DNA of 64,000 bases from Chryseosolibacter sp964493505 (GTDB lineage: Bacteria > Bacteroidota > Bacteroidia > Cytophagales > Cyclobacteriaceae): NCBI GenBank assembly GCA_964493505.1, contig CAZBNP010000002.1:372001-436000 (forward strand), written 5' to 3'. The notes beneath the pieces are model-generated. The model was not told the origin of the DNA, made no database searches, and saw only the letters and a program-made list of their open reading frames with translations. Each line of letters opens with the position of its first letter. The first letter of the stretch is position 1. A program made the position numbers and the translations under genes. Positions 34,166 through 41,608 of the stretch are shown piece by piece.

Positions 34166-34840
34166 ATGTGGGCGACAGCGCTGATATTGGGTTTCGCAGG
34201 AAGCATGCACTGCATGGGAATGTGTGCCCCCCTGGTAATCGCGGTGACTAACGCAAAATCTGTTTTCAGCCGGCTTATTTACAACACCGGCCGCGTTCTG
34301 ACATACGGAATCATGGGCGCGATCGTCGCTGGCGCCGGCATGATTCTCCCCCTCCATCGCTATCAAAACGCCCTCTCCATCGCGCTGGGAATAGCACTTC
34401 TCGTAATCGGGCTGGGGGGATTCCGAAGCATACGGATCCCAATACTGACACGGTACATTCACGGACTCACCATACGGCTGAAATCGCTTTTTGGACACTA
34501 CCTCACGCGGAATACGCGGGGAAGTATTTTCATTCTCGGGGTATTGAACGGAATGTTGCCCTGCGGACTTACGCTAATAGCCCTGACGTGGTGTGTCACA
34601 TTGAAGGGTCCTCTCGACGGACTGAATTTCATGTTGTTGTTTGGTGTGGGTACGGCTCCGGTTATGCTGGGGTTGACAGGAGTTCTTCCCTTCCTGGTAA
34701 AGAAAACGCGGTGGAGCCTGCAAAAACTAACGACCTCCATGCTGATTGCCTCCGGATTTCTGCTGATCGCGAGGGTGTTTATCGTACACGTACCCCACAG
34801 CGATCACGCCGGACTTATCGATATTATCCTTTGCCGGTAG
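34166..34840 (+). CDS. SafE/UreH-type membrane protein at the end of the cco operon
   Basis: A 224-residue protein with six helices of the sulfite exporter TauE/SafE-UreH/DsbD-like fold. The N-terminal GSMHCMGMCAPLV has the H-C-x-G-M-C motif typical of members found with cbb3 and copper genes, and GVLNGMLPCGL is the second conserved half. A role in moving copper or reducing equivalents for oxidase assembly is inferred. It starts 1 bp after the ccoH stop, so it belongs to the operon. The C-terminus is convergent with the REC-CRP regulator. Confidence 0.82.
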   Translation: MWATALILGFAGSMHCMGMCAPLVIAVTNAKSVFSRLIYNTGRVLTYGIMGAIVAGAGMILPLHRYQNALSIALGIALLVIGLGGFRSIRIPILTRYIHGLTIRLKSLFGHYLTRNTRGSIFILGVLNGMLPCGLTLIALTWCVTLKGPLDGLNFMLLFGVGTAPVMLGLTGVLPFLVKKTRWSLQKLTTSMLIASGFLLIARVFIVHVPHSDHAGLIDIILCR

Positions 34841-34847
34841 TGACCGG

Positions 34848-35909
34848 TCAGCGTGCGACGTTCCATCTCACAACCATCTCCAGGCGGGCCCGTTCGTTGA
34901 TGCGGATCTTCCCTCCCTCTATCGCGATCAGGCCTTCTTCTTTGAATTCCGAAAGCGCACGGATAACTGACTCCGCCGCGGTGCCAACCATCTTTGCAAG
35001 ATCGTCGCGGGAGATAGCGATAGCCGACTGAGAATCTTTCAGCGCGTCGGACTTCAACAACGCTTCGGCTGTACGCTGTCTTACCGAGTTATAAGCCAGG
35101 TTGAGCAATTGTGCTTCACGTTCCGCCACCTTTTTGCAGAGGAGGTGAATAAAATTCCTGGAGACGTCGGGGTCACTCTGAAGCATGACAAGAAAATCGT
35201 GACGCGGGATACTTATCAACTCCGTTTCTTCCATGGCAACCGCCGATTCCGCGTAATTCGTATCTTCTAGCACCGGCTCGAAGCCAAAGAAGTCATTAGG
35301 GGAATACAAGTTCATAATGAGTTCCTTGCCATCAGGATGCGCTTTGAATGTTTTTACGTGACCCGACTTGATAAAATAAATGTGCAAAGGCATGTCACCT
35401 TCGGCATAGATCTCAGCCTTCTTTTTGACAGTCTTTACCTTTCGGTCTTTTCCCAGGTCGTGGATATTAAGGACGCTCCGCGCATCCCTGATAAAACTGT
35501 CCAGTCCTTCGACCGAAAGCTCGTACTGCCTGAGCTGCATGGCATTCTTGCGCAGCCGGGCCTCAATGGCATTGAGCAGGTCGGTGTCATCAAACGGCTT
35601 GGTCAGGTAATCGTCAGCACCCAGGTTCATGCCTTTGCGCATGTCTGTCTTTTCTGATTTCGCTGTGAGGAAGATAAAAGGGATCGCAGCCGTCTGCTCG
35701 TTCTTACTCAGGATATGCAACACACCATAGCCGTCTAACTCGGGCATCATGATGTCGCAGATAATCAGATCCGGCTTTTCCCGCTGAGCGAGATCGACCC
35801 CGACCCGTCCATTTTCGGCAACGACAACCTGGTAATTTGCCAGTGCAAGGATTTCGCTTGTGTTTTCCCTTACTTCGGGGTTGTCTTCAATCAACAAAAT
35901 CTTCTTCAT
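34848..35909 (-). CDS. Response regulator with CRP-type output (REC-CRP fusion)
   Basis: A 353-residue regulator: receiver domain at residues 1-120 with phospho-acceptor Asp52 (CDIMMPELDGYG) and Lys in FLTAKSEK, a linker, a cNMP-type domain (about 145-260) and a CRP winged helix with SRDDLAKMVGTAAESVIRAL. The recognition helix has E-S-x-x-R, compatible with TGA half-sites. The kinase gene precedes it by 11 bp. Joining FixJ-like phosphorylation to a FixK-like output in one chain removes one step of the classical FixL-FixJ-FixK cascade. It is a strong candidate regulator for the boxes in this window. Confidence 0.9.
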   Translation of the reverse strand: MKKILLIEDNPEVRENTSEILALANYQVVVAENGRVGVDLAQREKPDLIICDIMMPELDGYGVLHILSKNEQTAAIPFIFLTAKSEKTDMRKGMNLGADDYLTKPFDDTDLLNAIEARLRKNAMQLRQYELSVEGLDSFIRDARSVLNIHDLGKDRKVKTVKKKAEIYAEGDMPLHIYFIKSGHVKTFKAHPDGKELIMNLYSPNDFFGFEPVLEDTNYAESAVAMEETELISIPRHDFLVMLQSDPDVSRNFIHLLCKKVAEREAQLLNLAYNSVRQRTAEALLKSDALKDSQSAIAISRDDLAKMVGTAAESVIRALSEFKEEGLIAIEGGKIRINERARLEMVVRWNVAR

Positions 35910-35920
35910 ATCATCGGAAA

Positions 35921-37156
35921 TTAACGCAGCGGTATTGACACGGTAAAGATACTTCCTTTGCCATATTCGCTGGTGAAAGAGATCGTGCCTTCCAGAAGCT
36001 CAACATAGCGTCTGACAATATTCAGGCCCAGGCCCGTACCCGGTACATTGCCTGCATTGCTCGCCCGGAAGAACATATCAAACATGTGCTTCTGATCTTC
36101 CTGTGGAATACCGATACCCTCGTCGCGAACGATAAAAAACAAGTCGTTTTTCTGCTTTTTGCACACGATATCGATCGGCTTACCCGCGACGGAATATTTG
36201 CTCGCATTGGATATCAGGTTAAACAGAATATGCCTCAGAATCCTCGCATCGGCGTAGATCTCACGCGGGCATTCCGTATAGTCGATGGAAAGATGCTGGC
36301 CCTCTTTCAATGTCAGGCTCATCTCCTCCTCAATCTCTTTCAGGAAATCAACCAGCGACACAAGCTCAGTCACAACGTCCACCCTGCCATCCTCCAGCTT
36401 GCCAAGCGAAAGAAAATCGTTCAGAATAGATGTCAGGTGATTTACCGAGGACTTTATCCGCAGCACGTGCTTCCGCACTTTTTCATCCTCGCCGCGTGTC
36501 GTGTACTGGTCTATGAGTGAAGCCGAGGTAAGTACGGTACTAAGCGGTGTCCGAAACTCGTGCGAGGCAATGGAAACGAATTTCGACTTCAGGTCGTTAA
36601 GTTCGCGCTCGCGTTCCAAAGCCTTTCGCGCCTCCTCTTCAGCTTTCTTTCTCACATAGATCTGCTTCTCAAGCGCGTTGATCGTGGAGTTGAGGTCTTC
36701 CGTCCGCGACTGAACCTTTTTTTCGAGCTCCGAAGCATAGATCAGCAGCTGCTCTTCACTTCGCCTCAAGGCTTCGTCCGCGCGCTTCCGTTCGGTAATA
36801 TCGCTGATGAAAGCCATCACCGTGACTTCCCCGTTGATGCGCATATAGCTCAGGCTGACGGCTACCGGAAATTCGCTTCCATCACGACGCTTGGCGACCA
36901 GGTCGCGCCCCATTCCCATGGGTCTCGGCTCGGGGTGCTTGTTGAATTCTTTTCGATAGGCAACATGGCCCTTCCGAAGATGCTCCGGCAGCAGGTCCTC
37001 AATAAGGATCCCGATCAATCCACCGGCATCATAACCGAACATCTTCTCGCTAACCGGGTTAGCCAGGAGGATCTTCCCGTCTTTGCCAACCATAATAATG
37101 GCTTCCACCGAACTTTGAAAGATCTGTCTGAAGGTTTCATTAGACGAGAAAATCAT
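35921..37156 (-). CDS. Soluble PAS-domain histidine kinase, possible FixL-like sensor
   Basis: A 411-residue kinase with no membrane segments. The PAS domain (residues about 8-125) holds LRKGHVAYRKEF and MGMGRDLVAKRRDGSEFPVA. The His and the Gly-x-Gly-Arg sit where BjFixL has its haem-ligand His200 and distal Arg220, but many haem-free PAS domains share this pattern, so haem binding is only possible. A coiled coil follows, then HisKA with IASHEFRTPLSTVL, and HATPase_c with N-, G1- and G2-boxes (VPGTGLGLNIV). The start is ambiguous: ATG 37174 is also in frame. It shares the 5' region with usp and one FNR-type box. Confidence 0.85.
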   Translation of the reverse strand: MIFSSNETFRQIFQSSVEAIIMVGKDGKILLANPVSEKMFGYDAGGLIGILIEDLLPEHLRKGHVAYRKEFNKHPEPRPMGMGRDLVAKRRDGSEFPVAVSLSYMRINGEVTVMAFISDITERKRADEALRRSEEQLLIYASELEKKVQSRTEDLNSTINALEKQIYVRKKAEEEARKALERERELNDLKSKFVSIASHEFRTPLSTVLTSASLIDQYTTRGEDEKVRKHVLRIKSSVNHLTSILNDFLSLGKLEDGRVDVVTELVSLVDFLKEIEEEMSLTLKEGQHLSIDYTECPREIYADARILRHILFNLISNASKYSVAGKPIDIVCKKQKNDLFFIVRDEGIGIPQEDQKHMFDMFFRASNAGNVPGTGLGLNIVRRYVELLEGTISFTSEYGKGSIFTVSIPLR

Positions 37157-37187
37157 GGAAAAGAAAAGATGCAATATAGGAAAGACC

Positions 37188-37199
37188 TGATAAAAATCA
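37188..37199. promoter_or_regulatory. FNR-type box between the histidine kinase and usp genes
   Basis: A strict TGATAAAAATCA. On the plus strand a half-matching copy (TGATTCAGCAAC, 37210-37221) lies 22 bp downstream, as in the tandem sites of other promoters, which favours usp. On the minus strand TATATTGC begins only 10 bp after the box, too close for the usual geometry. Either gene or both may be controlled. Confidence 0.5.
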
Positions 37200-37272
37200 G
37201 CCTTTTTATTGATTCAGCAACTGAAATTGCGGCTTTCGAGCCCCTGGGTTCGTGTTTATTCTCAAATCAATT

Positions 37273-37704
37273 ATGAAACACATATTGTGTGTGGTTGATC
37301 TCACAGGATCGTCCGCCAGGGTTCTCGATGTGGCGGCGAGGATCGCAACAGCATGCAACGCGTACCTCGCCGTCCTGTACCCGTACCGGTTAATCTCCAA
37401 CGACCACCGTGGCGACCTGAGTTCCCTGCGGCGTAACATTGAATCAACAGCACTGGAAAAATTCAAGCGACTGGAGGAGTCCCTCCCCGAATTGGCAAAG
37501 ACGAATCACGAATTTCATCCCGAGATCGGTTTTACGTCAGACCGTATTAATGCCAATGCCGGCAACGTTGATATGATCGTCATTAGCCAGGAACAGGCGG
37601 ATGCGTCGGCTGATATCCGCCATGCGAACCTCCAGCACATGATCCGGAGTCTGCGGCTTCCGTTCATGATCGTGCCCACCGAGGACCAGGCAACCCAGGC
37701 ATAA
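37273..37704 (+). CDS. Universal stress protein (UspA family)
   Basis: A 143-residue single-domain protein. MKHILCVVDLTGSSARVLDVAARIA is the first strand and helix of the Usp fold (core VVDLTGSSARVLDVAARI), and VDMIVISQEQ and LPFMIVPTE are strands 4 and 5. The ATP-binding GxxGS(T) motif near the C-terminus is not evident (LQHMIRSLRLPFMIV instead), so nucleotide binding is doubtful. Usp genes are common FNR targets. It is convergent with the second REC-CRP gene, 12 bp away. Confidence 0.82.
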   Translation: MKHILCVVDLTGSSARVLDVAARIATACNAYLAVLYPYRLISNDHRGDLSSLRRNIESTALEKFKRLEESLPELAKTNHEFHPEIGFTSDRINANAGNVDMIVISQEQADASADIRHANLQHMIRSLRLPFMIVPTEDQATQA

Positions 37705-37716
37705 CAACGGAAACAA

Positions 37717-38772
37717 TCACCGGCTGAGTCGCTGGAGTTTCTTTTCATCAATAATTCGCAACCCGTCGCCCAGAATTTCGATCAGTCCCTCTTCCTTGAA
37801 ATCGGCGAGGGTTCGGTTGAGTGATTCGGTAGCCGTTCCGATAAGTGCGGAAATGTCCTTTCGGGCGAAACCTATCAGGCCATCGGCTCGCGGCTCGACG
37901 TGCTTGTCGCGAATTTGAAGGAGCGCACCAGCCACACGCTGGCGGACAGACTGGTATGCCACGTCCAGAAGGCGTTTCTCCGCATCTTCAAGATTGTTGG
38001 ACAGCAGTTTAATGAACTTCCTGGCCACGTCCTTGCTCGTGTACAGAAGCGCGAGAAAGTCGTTGCGTGGAATGACTACCAACTCGGTATCCTCCAGCGC
38101 CTCCGCGTTGTCAAAATGCGGTTTTTCCTCCAGCAAAGCCGTGTAGCCGAGAAACGAACCCGCGTGCAAAATACTCGTCACCAGTTCCTTTCCCTCGTAG
38201 CTAAGCTTATAGGTCTTGATGCTGCCCCTGCTAATGAAGTACAGGTCGGAAGGCGACTGCCCTTCCACGTATAGTATATCCCTCCTTCTGAGCGTCCGTA
38301 CAGGCCGGTTCTCCGACAATTTCTGAAACTCCTTCAGCTCTTTCGCTTTGCTGAAAAAAGAATTTACATCCTGAAGATCGTTGTTAAACGGTGACTTCAA
38401 CAGGGAGCTTTTCTTTAATCTGATATCGATTACCTTCAGGAGATCGAAGCCATCAAAAGGCTTGGTGACGTAATCGTCAGCACCCAGGTTCATGCCCTCG
38501 CGGAAATCACCCTTGTCCGCTTTCGCCGTCAGGAAAATAAACGGGATGTTGGCTGTTTCCGGATTCTTGCCAAGGATGTGCAGCACACCATATCCGTCCA
38601 GTTCAGGCATCATCACGTCGCAAAGCACGAGATCAGGAGTCTCTCGTTGAGCGATCGCAACACCCTCGCGTCCGTTCGGCGCAGAGAGCACGTTGTAATC
38701 TGCAAGCTCCAGGATACTGACAATATTCTCCCGCATCTCCGGATTGTCTTCAATGACCAAAATGGTATTCAT
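37717..38772 (-). CDS. Second response regulator with CRP-type output (REC-CRP fusion)
   Basis: A 351-residue paralogue of the regulator at 34848-35909: receiver with Asp52 (CDVMMPELDGYG), cNMP-type domain (FISRGSIKTYKLSYEGKE) and CRP winged helix with ARKDISALIGTATESLNRTL. The recognition helix reads E-S-L-N-R, differing from the first paralogue at the middle positions, so DNA preference may differ slightly. It follows its kinase by 8 bp. Both pairs appear to come from duplication of a kinase-regulator unit. Confidence 0.9.
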   Translation of the reverse strand: MNTILVIEDNPEMRENIVSILELADYNVLSAPNGREGVAIAQRETPDLVLCDVMMPELDGYGVLHILGKNPETANIPFIFLTAKADKGDFREGMNLGADDYVTKPFDGFDLLKVIDIRLKKSSLLKSPFNNDLQDVNSFFSKAKELKEFQKLSENRPVRTLRRRDILYVEGQSPSDLYFISRGSIKTYKLSYEGKELVTSILHAGSFLGYTALLEEKPHFDNAEALEDTELVVIPRNDFLALLYTSKDVARKFIKLLSNNLEDAEKRLLDVAYQSVRQRVAGALLQIRDKHVEPRADGLIGFARKDISALIGTATESLNRTLADFKEEGLIEILGDGLRIIDEKKLQRLSR

Positions 38773-38780
38773 AAAGTAAT

Positions 38781-40316
38781 TTAGTCTTTCGTCAAAACGT
38801 GTTCATCTCTTTCTAATGGAAGCCTCACCGTAAAAGTAGTGCCCTCGTTGATCCGGCTCGTAAAGTCTATCGACCCGTGTAGAATCCCAACGTATTTCTT
38901 TACAATGTTGAGACCCAGCCCCGTTCCCTGAATGTTGGTCGCATTCTCGGCGCGATAAAATCGTTTAAAGATCTCACCCTGCTCCTTTTGCGGAATACCC
39001 ATGCCCTCGTCTTCAACCGACAACACAAGGTGCGGGTCATCCGCCCGACAGCTGACCCGGATTCTCGCCTCCGGTGGCGAGTATTTCACCGCATTGGATA
39101 CCAGGTTCCGGAGGATATTCATCAACATCTGACGATCTGTCGTTACCAACACGTCATTTTCGGGAACGGAGAGGATCAATTGTTGGCCGGCCTTCCGGAT
39201 GGGATTCAACTCATTCATCGCCTCTTTCAGAAACTCGTGAATATCCACACCGGAATAGAATGCTTTGATTCTTCCTTCCTCCAGACTTCCGATTGAAAGA
39301 AAGTCATTCATCAATTCCGTAAGCGTGTGGATAGACCGCTTTATCCGCTCCAGATGCGTCTGCTTTTGCGATTCATACTTTTCACCCGTATAGTTCTGCA
39401 GCAGGAATACTGAAGAAAGCATGGTAGTGAGAGGAGTCCTCAGTTCGTGCGACGCCATCGTCACAAACCGCGATTTCAGATCGCCGAGCTCCTTCTCTTT
39501 CTTGTTGACCAGCTCAAGGTCACGCAAGGCGGTCTCAAGTTCCGCCGTCCGCAACCTGACTTTGAGATCGAGGTCTGCATTCAACTTTCTGATGCTTGCT
39601 ACATTATCGTCAATGACTTTTTGTTGTCGCTTCCGTTCCGATATATCAACCATGAAGGCGATGTAGAAGATCTGCTCATGTTCAAGAAAGTAACTGAGGC
39701 TGATCTCGGCATCGAACTCTTCGCCATCCTTTCTTAGTGCTCGCAGTTCCCGGCCGCCTTCCTTTGCTCTCACAGCGGGGTTGTTAAAAAGAGCGGTTCG
39801 TCGTTCAACGTGGCTGTCGGCGTATCGGGAAGGGATCAACAATTCGATCTTCTTTCCGAGCAACTCATCCGGGGCGTACCCCAGCATCGCCTCCGCCGCG
39901 GAATTGATACGAACAATTTCGCCGCTGACGTTCGTGAAGATAATACCCTCGGTGGCGTTGTCGAACAGCGCCTGCAACTGACGCTTCTGAAGCTCTTCAC
40001 TTTCAACAGCCTTTCGATAGCGGTTCACGAAAATAACGGCGATCCATATCGTCGCAATAGCCAGGAACCTGTTGACCGCAATAGCGACATCGGTACTGTT
40101 GGTTATCACAAAAAAACCTATGATGATCACAATCGTCGGAAGGATACCCAGCCACGTGGTATAGGGATTCCGCCAGGAAAACCAGAGTATGAAAAGAACC
40201 AGCAACACATACCCGACGGAGATACTCACCCCGGTGTAATACTCAATCAGGTACATGGAGGCAAGCAGGACAAGCCCCCAGGAGAATGGTGTAAGAGATA
40301 ACCACAACCGCTTCAT
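38781..40316 (-). CDS. Membrane-bound PAS histidine kinase
   Basis: A 511-residue kinase. The first 105 residues form three to four membrane helices, like the KdpD-type helical bundle, so the sensor may respond to membrane or quinone state. A PAS domain follows (about 125-240; SRYADSHVERRTALF, LRALRKDGEEFDAEISL) and resembles the first kinase's PAS. HisKA has MASHELRTPLTTML and HATPase_c ends with IQGTGLGLNIVKKY. ATG 40316 was chosen over 40397 because the longer form would begin between the promoter elements. Tandem FNR-type boxes upstream suggest the pair is itself oxygen-controlled. Confidence 0.88.
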   Translation of the reverse strand: MKRLWLSLTPFSWGLVLLASMYLIEYYTGVSISVGYVLLVLFILWFSWRNPYTTWLGILPTIVIIIGFFVITNSTDVAIAVNRFLAIATIWIAVIFVNRYRKAVESEELQKRQLQALFDNATEGIIFTNVSGEIVRINSAAEAMLGYAPDELLGKKIELLIPSRYADSHVERRTALFNNPAVRAKEGGRELRALRKDGEEFDAEISLSYFLEHEQIFYIAFMVDISERKRQQKVIDDNVASIRKLNADLDLKVRLRTAELETALRDLELVNKKEKELGDLKSRFVTMASHELRTPLTTMLSSVFLLQNYTGEKYESQKQTHLERIKRSIHTLTELMNDFLSIGSLEEGRIKAFYSGVDIHEFLKEAMNELNPIRKAGQQLILSVPENDVLVTTDRQMLMNILRNLVSNAVKYSPPEARIRVSCRADDPHLVLSVEDEGMGIPQKEQGEIFKRFYRAENATNIQGTGLGLNIVKKYVGILHGSIDFTSRINEGTTFTVRLPLERDEHVLTKD

Positions 40317-40338
40317 AATCTGTCTCCGTATTATGAAG

Positions 40339-40403
40339 TCAAGGTAGAAATGAGAAAGGTTGCCGTTTATGACGGAGGTCAGCGCCTGAACTGACATACG
40401 TCA
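40339..40403 (-). promoter_or_regulatory. Tandem FNR-type boxes and -7 element of the membrane histidine kinase
   Basis: Two strict boxes, TGACATACGTCA (40392-40403, distal) and TGACGGAGGTCA (40370-40381, proximal), lie 22 bp apart. On the minus strand 23 bp separate the proximal box from TACCTTGA (40339-40346), a near match to TAnnTTTG. The predicted start of transcription is about 40334, with an 18-nt leader. This would let the regulon feed back on its own sensor. Confidence 0.68.
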
Positions 40404-40460
40404 GCCCGGTCTTAGAAAGCTGCTGGTGAACGGCATCACAGTCGCAGGATTCGCGGCTCT

Positions 40461-40709
40461 CTATTTATGTTTCTCAGTAAGCCGCTCGTCCACCGCTGCT
40501 TCTCCGGCGTTGATCCTGGAAACAATATTTCCGGTGAGTTCGTCGAAACGCTCGTCAATCCTTTTGTTCAACGCTTCTGCCAGTTTCCGGCTGCGTCGCG
40601 ATATTTTCCTTTGGGAAACAGAACCTTTCTCGGGGGAGAGGATTACACCCAATGCGGCTCCCACAACCAACCCGGCAACAACGCCTAAAAATGCTTTTCC
40701 TGCTGTCAT
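40461..40709 (-). CDS. YtxH domain-containing small membrane protein
   Basis: An 82-residue protein. AFLGVVAGLVVGAALGVILS is a Gly/Ala-rich membrane segment followed by PEKGSVSQRKISRRSRKLAE, the YtxH pattern (helix, then P-x-x-G and a basic stretch), and then an amphipathic helical tail. YtxH/GvpP-like proteins are stress-associated; the biochemical role is unknown. It has its own FNR-type promoter at 40731-40773, so it joins the low-oxygen set. Confidence 0.8.
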   Translation of the reverse strand: MTAGKAFLGVVAGLVVGAALGVILSPEKGSVSQRKISRRSRKLAEALNKRIDERFDELTGNIVSRINAGEAAVDERLTEKHK

Positions 40710-40730
40710 GATGTCTGAATTAAAACTTCC

Positions 40731-40773
40731 CTAACCTAGTTAAATGATTCCTGGTATGAAATGACGATAGTCA
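40731..40773 (-). promoter_or_regulatory. FNR-type promoter of ytxH
   Basis: Box TGACGATAGTCA (40762-40773) followed on the minus strand after exactly 23 bp by TAGGTTAG (40731-40738), one base from TAnnTTTG and nearly the same as the nos operon element. The predicted start of transcription is about 40726, giving a 17-nt leader. Confidence 0.65.
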
Positions 40774-40807
40774 TGTACCGCCTGCTCGCCACCGTACCGT
40801 TACGTTC

Positions 40808-40873
40808 CGATAATCATCATTAAGGATGATGACTATAATCATACCCGGCAGGGCGGAACAGGTACTACTTTTG
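40808..40873 (+). promoter_or_regulatory. FNR-type promoter reading into a gene-free stretch
   Basis: A strict box TGACTATAATCA (40830-40841), with a one-mismatch copy CGATAATCATCA (40808-40819) 22 bp upstream, is followed after 24 bp by TACTTTTG (40866-40873), a perfect TAnnTTTG. It points right, away from ytxH. No gene of ordinary size starts before 41119, and two intrinsic terminators intervene. Confidence 0.68.
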
Positions 40874-40918
40874 GATATTCGCGCGTCAATGCGCGTAGTA
40901 GAAGATAACGGGGTCGGT

Positions 40919-40942
40919 AAACAGGGCAACATCCCTGTTTTT
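40919..40942 (+). terminator. Intrinsic terminator 1 of the candidate small RNA
   Basis: Stem AAACAGGG / CCCTGTTT with a 6-nt loop (CAACAT), ending in a run of five T (40938-40942). Confidence 0.6.
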
Positions 40943-40948
40943 GGTTGA

Positions 40949-40977
40949 GTGGCGGGAGCAATCCCGCCATTTCTTTT
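40949..40977 (+). terminator. Intrinsic terminator 2 of the candidate small RNA
   Basis: An 8-bp perfect stem TGGCGGGA / TCCCGCCA closed by a GCAA tetraloop, followed by the T-rich ATTTCTTTT. The T-run lies only on the plus-strand side, so it acts rightward. Confidence 0.65.
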
Positions 40978-41058
40978 AATCGCTTCGGAGATCACTTAAA
41001 TTATTCCCAATAATATACAGATGTCCTGATTTAGGAATAATCTCAGGATTTGAGGTGT

Positions 41059-41066
41059 TAAATTTG
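41059..41066 (+). promoter_or_regulatory. -7 element of the 96-residue unknown gene
   Basis: TAAATTTG, a perfect TAnnTTTG. A TTTG at 41029-41032 region is not convincing, and no FNR-type box is placed before it. The ATG follows 52 bp later behind the strong Shine-Dalgarno AGGAGG (41110-41115), unusual for this phylum. Confidence 0.45.
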
Positions 41067-41118
41067 CTTGGAAAAAGCATATTTTAAGGATGGCATCATT
41101 AATGCCAAAAGGAGGACG

Positions 41119-41409
41119 ATGAAACAACGTACCGTTACGACCCAGCAATTGAAGGAGGCTCTCATAGACCGGGTGGGTTTAAAATTTCCGATAAAGGTCC
41201 TGCTCAGAGATGAAAAGGAGATTCTCTGCTACGTCCGGGGGTTTGCAGACCCGCAGCGCAACGTCCTGCTCATCTCGGAAAACGCCTATACACTTGCGAT
41301 GAAAATTCTCGAAGTGAAGGACATACAAGTCGTCGAATATGGCACCGAAAACTCCGATGGAGAATGGACAGTGCTTCGTCGGGCGCGGCGTTCCGTATCG
41401 CTGGGATGA
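41119..41409 (+). CDS. Small protein of unknown function, possible Sm-like fold
   Basis: A 96-residue soluble basic protein; family not recognised. Residues about 25-52 read as two beta strands with a turn, KVLLRDEKEILCYVRGFAD then QRNVLLISENA, and later KILEVKDIQVVEYG. The spacing of hydrophobic residues, Gly, Asp and Asn resembles the Sm1 motif of Lsm/Hfq proteins (V-x-L-x-[DN]-x(4)-G-x-L-x-x-[FY]-D-x(2)-x-N-hydrophobic), with a weaker Sm2. This is a pattern resemblance only. It starts at ATG 41119 behind an AGGAGG site rather than at the upstream in-frame Met. The candidate small RNA lies directly upstream on the same strand. Confidence 0.6.
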   Translation: MKQRTVTTQQLKEALIDRVGLKFPIKVLLRDEKEILCYVRGFADPQRNVLLISENAYTLAMKILEVKDIQVVEYGTENSDGEWTVLRRARRSVSLG

Positions 41410-41470
41410 ATTCAATAATCGGGAAAATCGAATTGCCTTTCAGCTCCCTAAGCGACACTATGATAAAATT

Positions 41471-41578
41471 ATAGGTAATTAAGCCTATATTTTAATATAT
41501 AGGCTATATAACTTATATATGCATTTATAGGATTAATAGCCTATATTTGCATATATAGGCATTTCGGCCTATATTTAT
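41471..41578. promoter_or_regulatory. Repeated CCTATAT/ATATAGG operators upstream of satD
   Basis: In an AT-rich gap of 199 bp there are two 22-bp inverted repeats with the same outer arms GCCTATAT / ATATAGGC, at 41483-41504 and 41539-41560. Extra half-sites lie at 41471-41475 (ATAGG), 41526-41531 (TATAGG) and 41567-41574 (GCCTATAT). The second palindrome contains TATATTTG (41542-41549), a perfect TAnnTTTG, so a protein bound there would cover the promoter. This looks like an autoregulated operator of the satD-DUF3307 pair. Confidence 0.68.
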
Positions 41579-41608
41579 AAAAATTACGGTAGCGTATTAT
41601 CTGTTTCG

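Larger units (their letters stand above)
40878..40977 (+). ncRNA. Candidate FNR-controlled small RNA (FnrS-like role)
   Basis: A predicted transcript starts at about 40877-40880 from the promoter at 40808-40873. It begins with a small hairpin CGCGC-GTCAAT-GCGCG (40880-40895), has an unpaired middle of about 23 nt, then terminator 1 (40919-40942) and terminator 2 (40949-40977). Lengths would be about 63 or 98 nt. The remaining part of the 40710-41118 gap holds only the ytxH and downstream promoters. A 19-codon frame (ATG 40889 to TGA 40948) overlaps it without a visible ribosome-binding site, so a microprotein is an alternative. This is inference from promoter and terminator layout; no similarity to a known RNA family is claimed. 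Confidence 0.5.

Noticed and set aside
37171..37199. FNR-type box driving the soluble kinase through TATATTGC
   Set aside because: The distance is 9 bp instead of 23-24 bp, so this pairing does not follow the geometry of the other promoters; left open, not claimed.
41471..41578. CCTATAT repeats as a CRISPR array
   Set aside because: The repeats are short palindromic half-sites with uneven gaps and no spacer-like unique segments; operators fit better.
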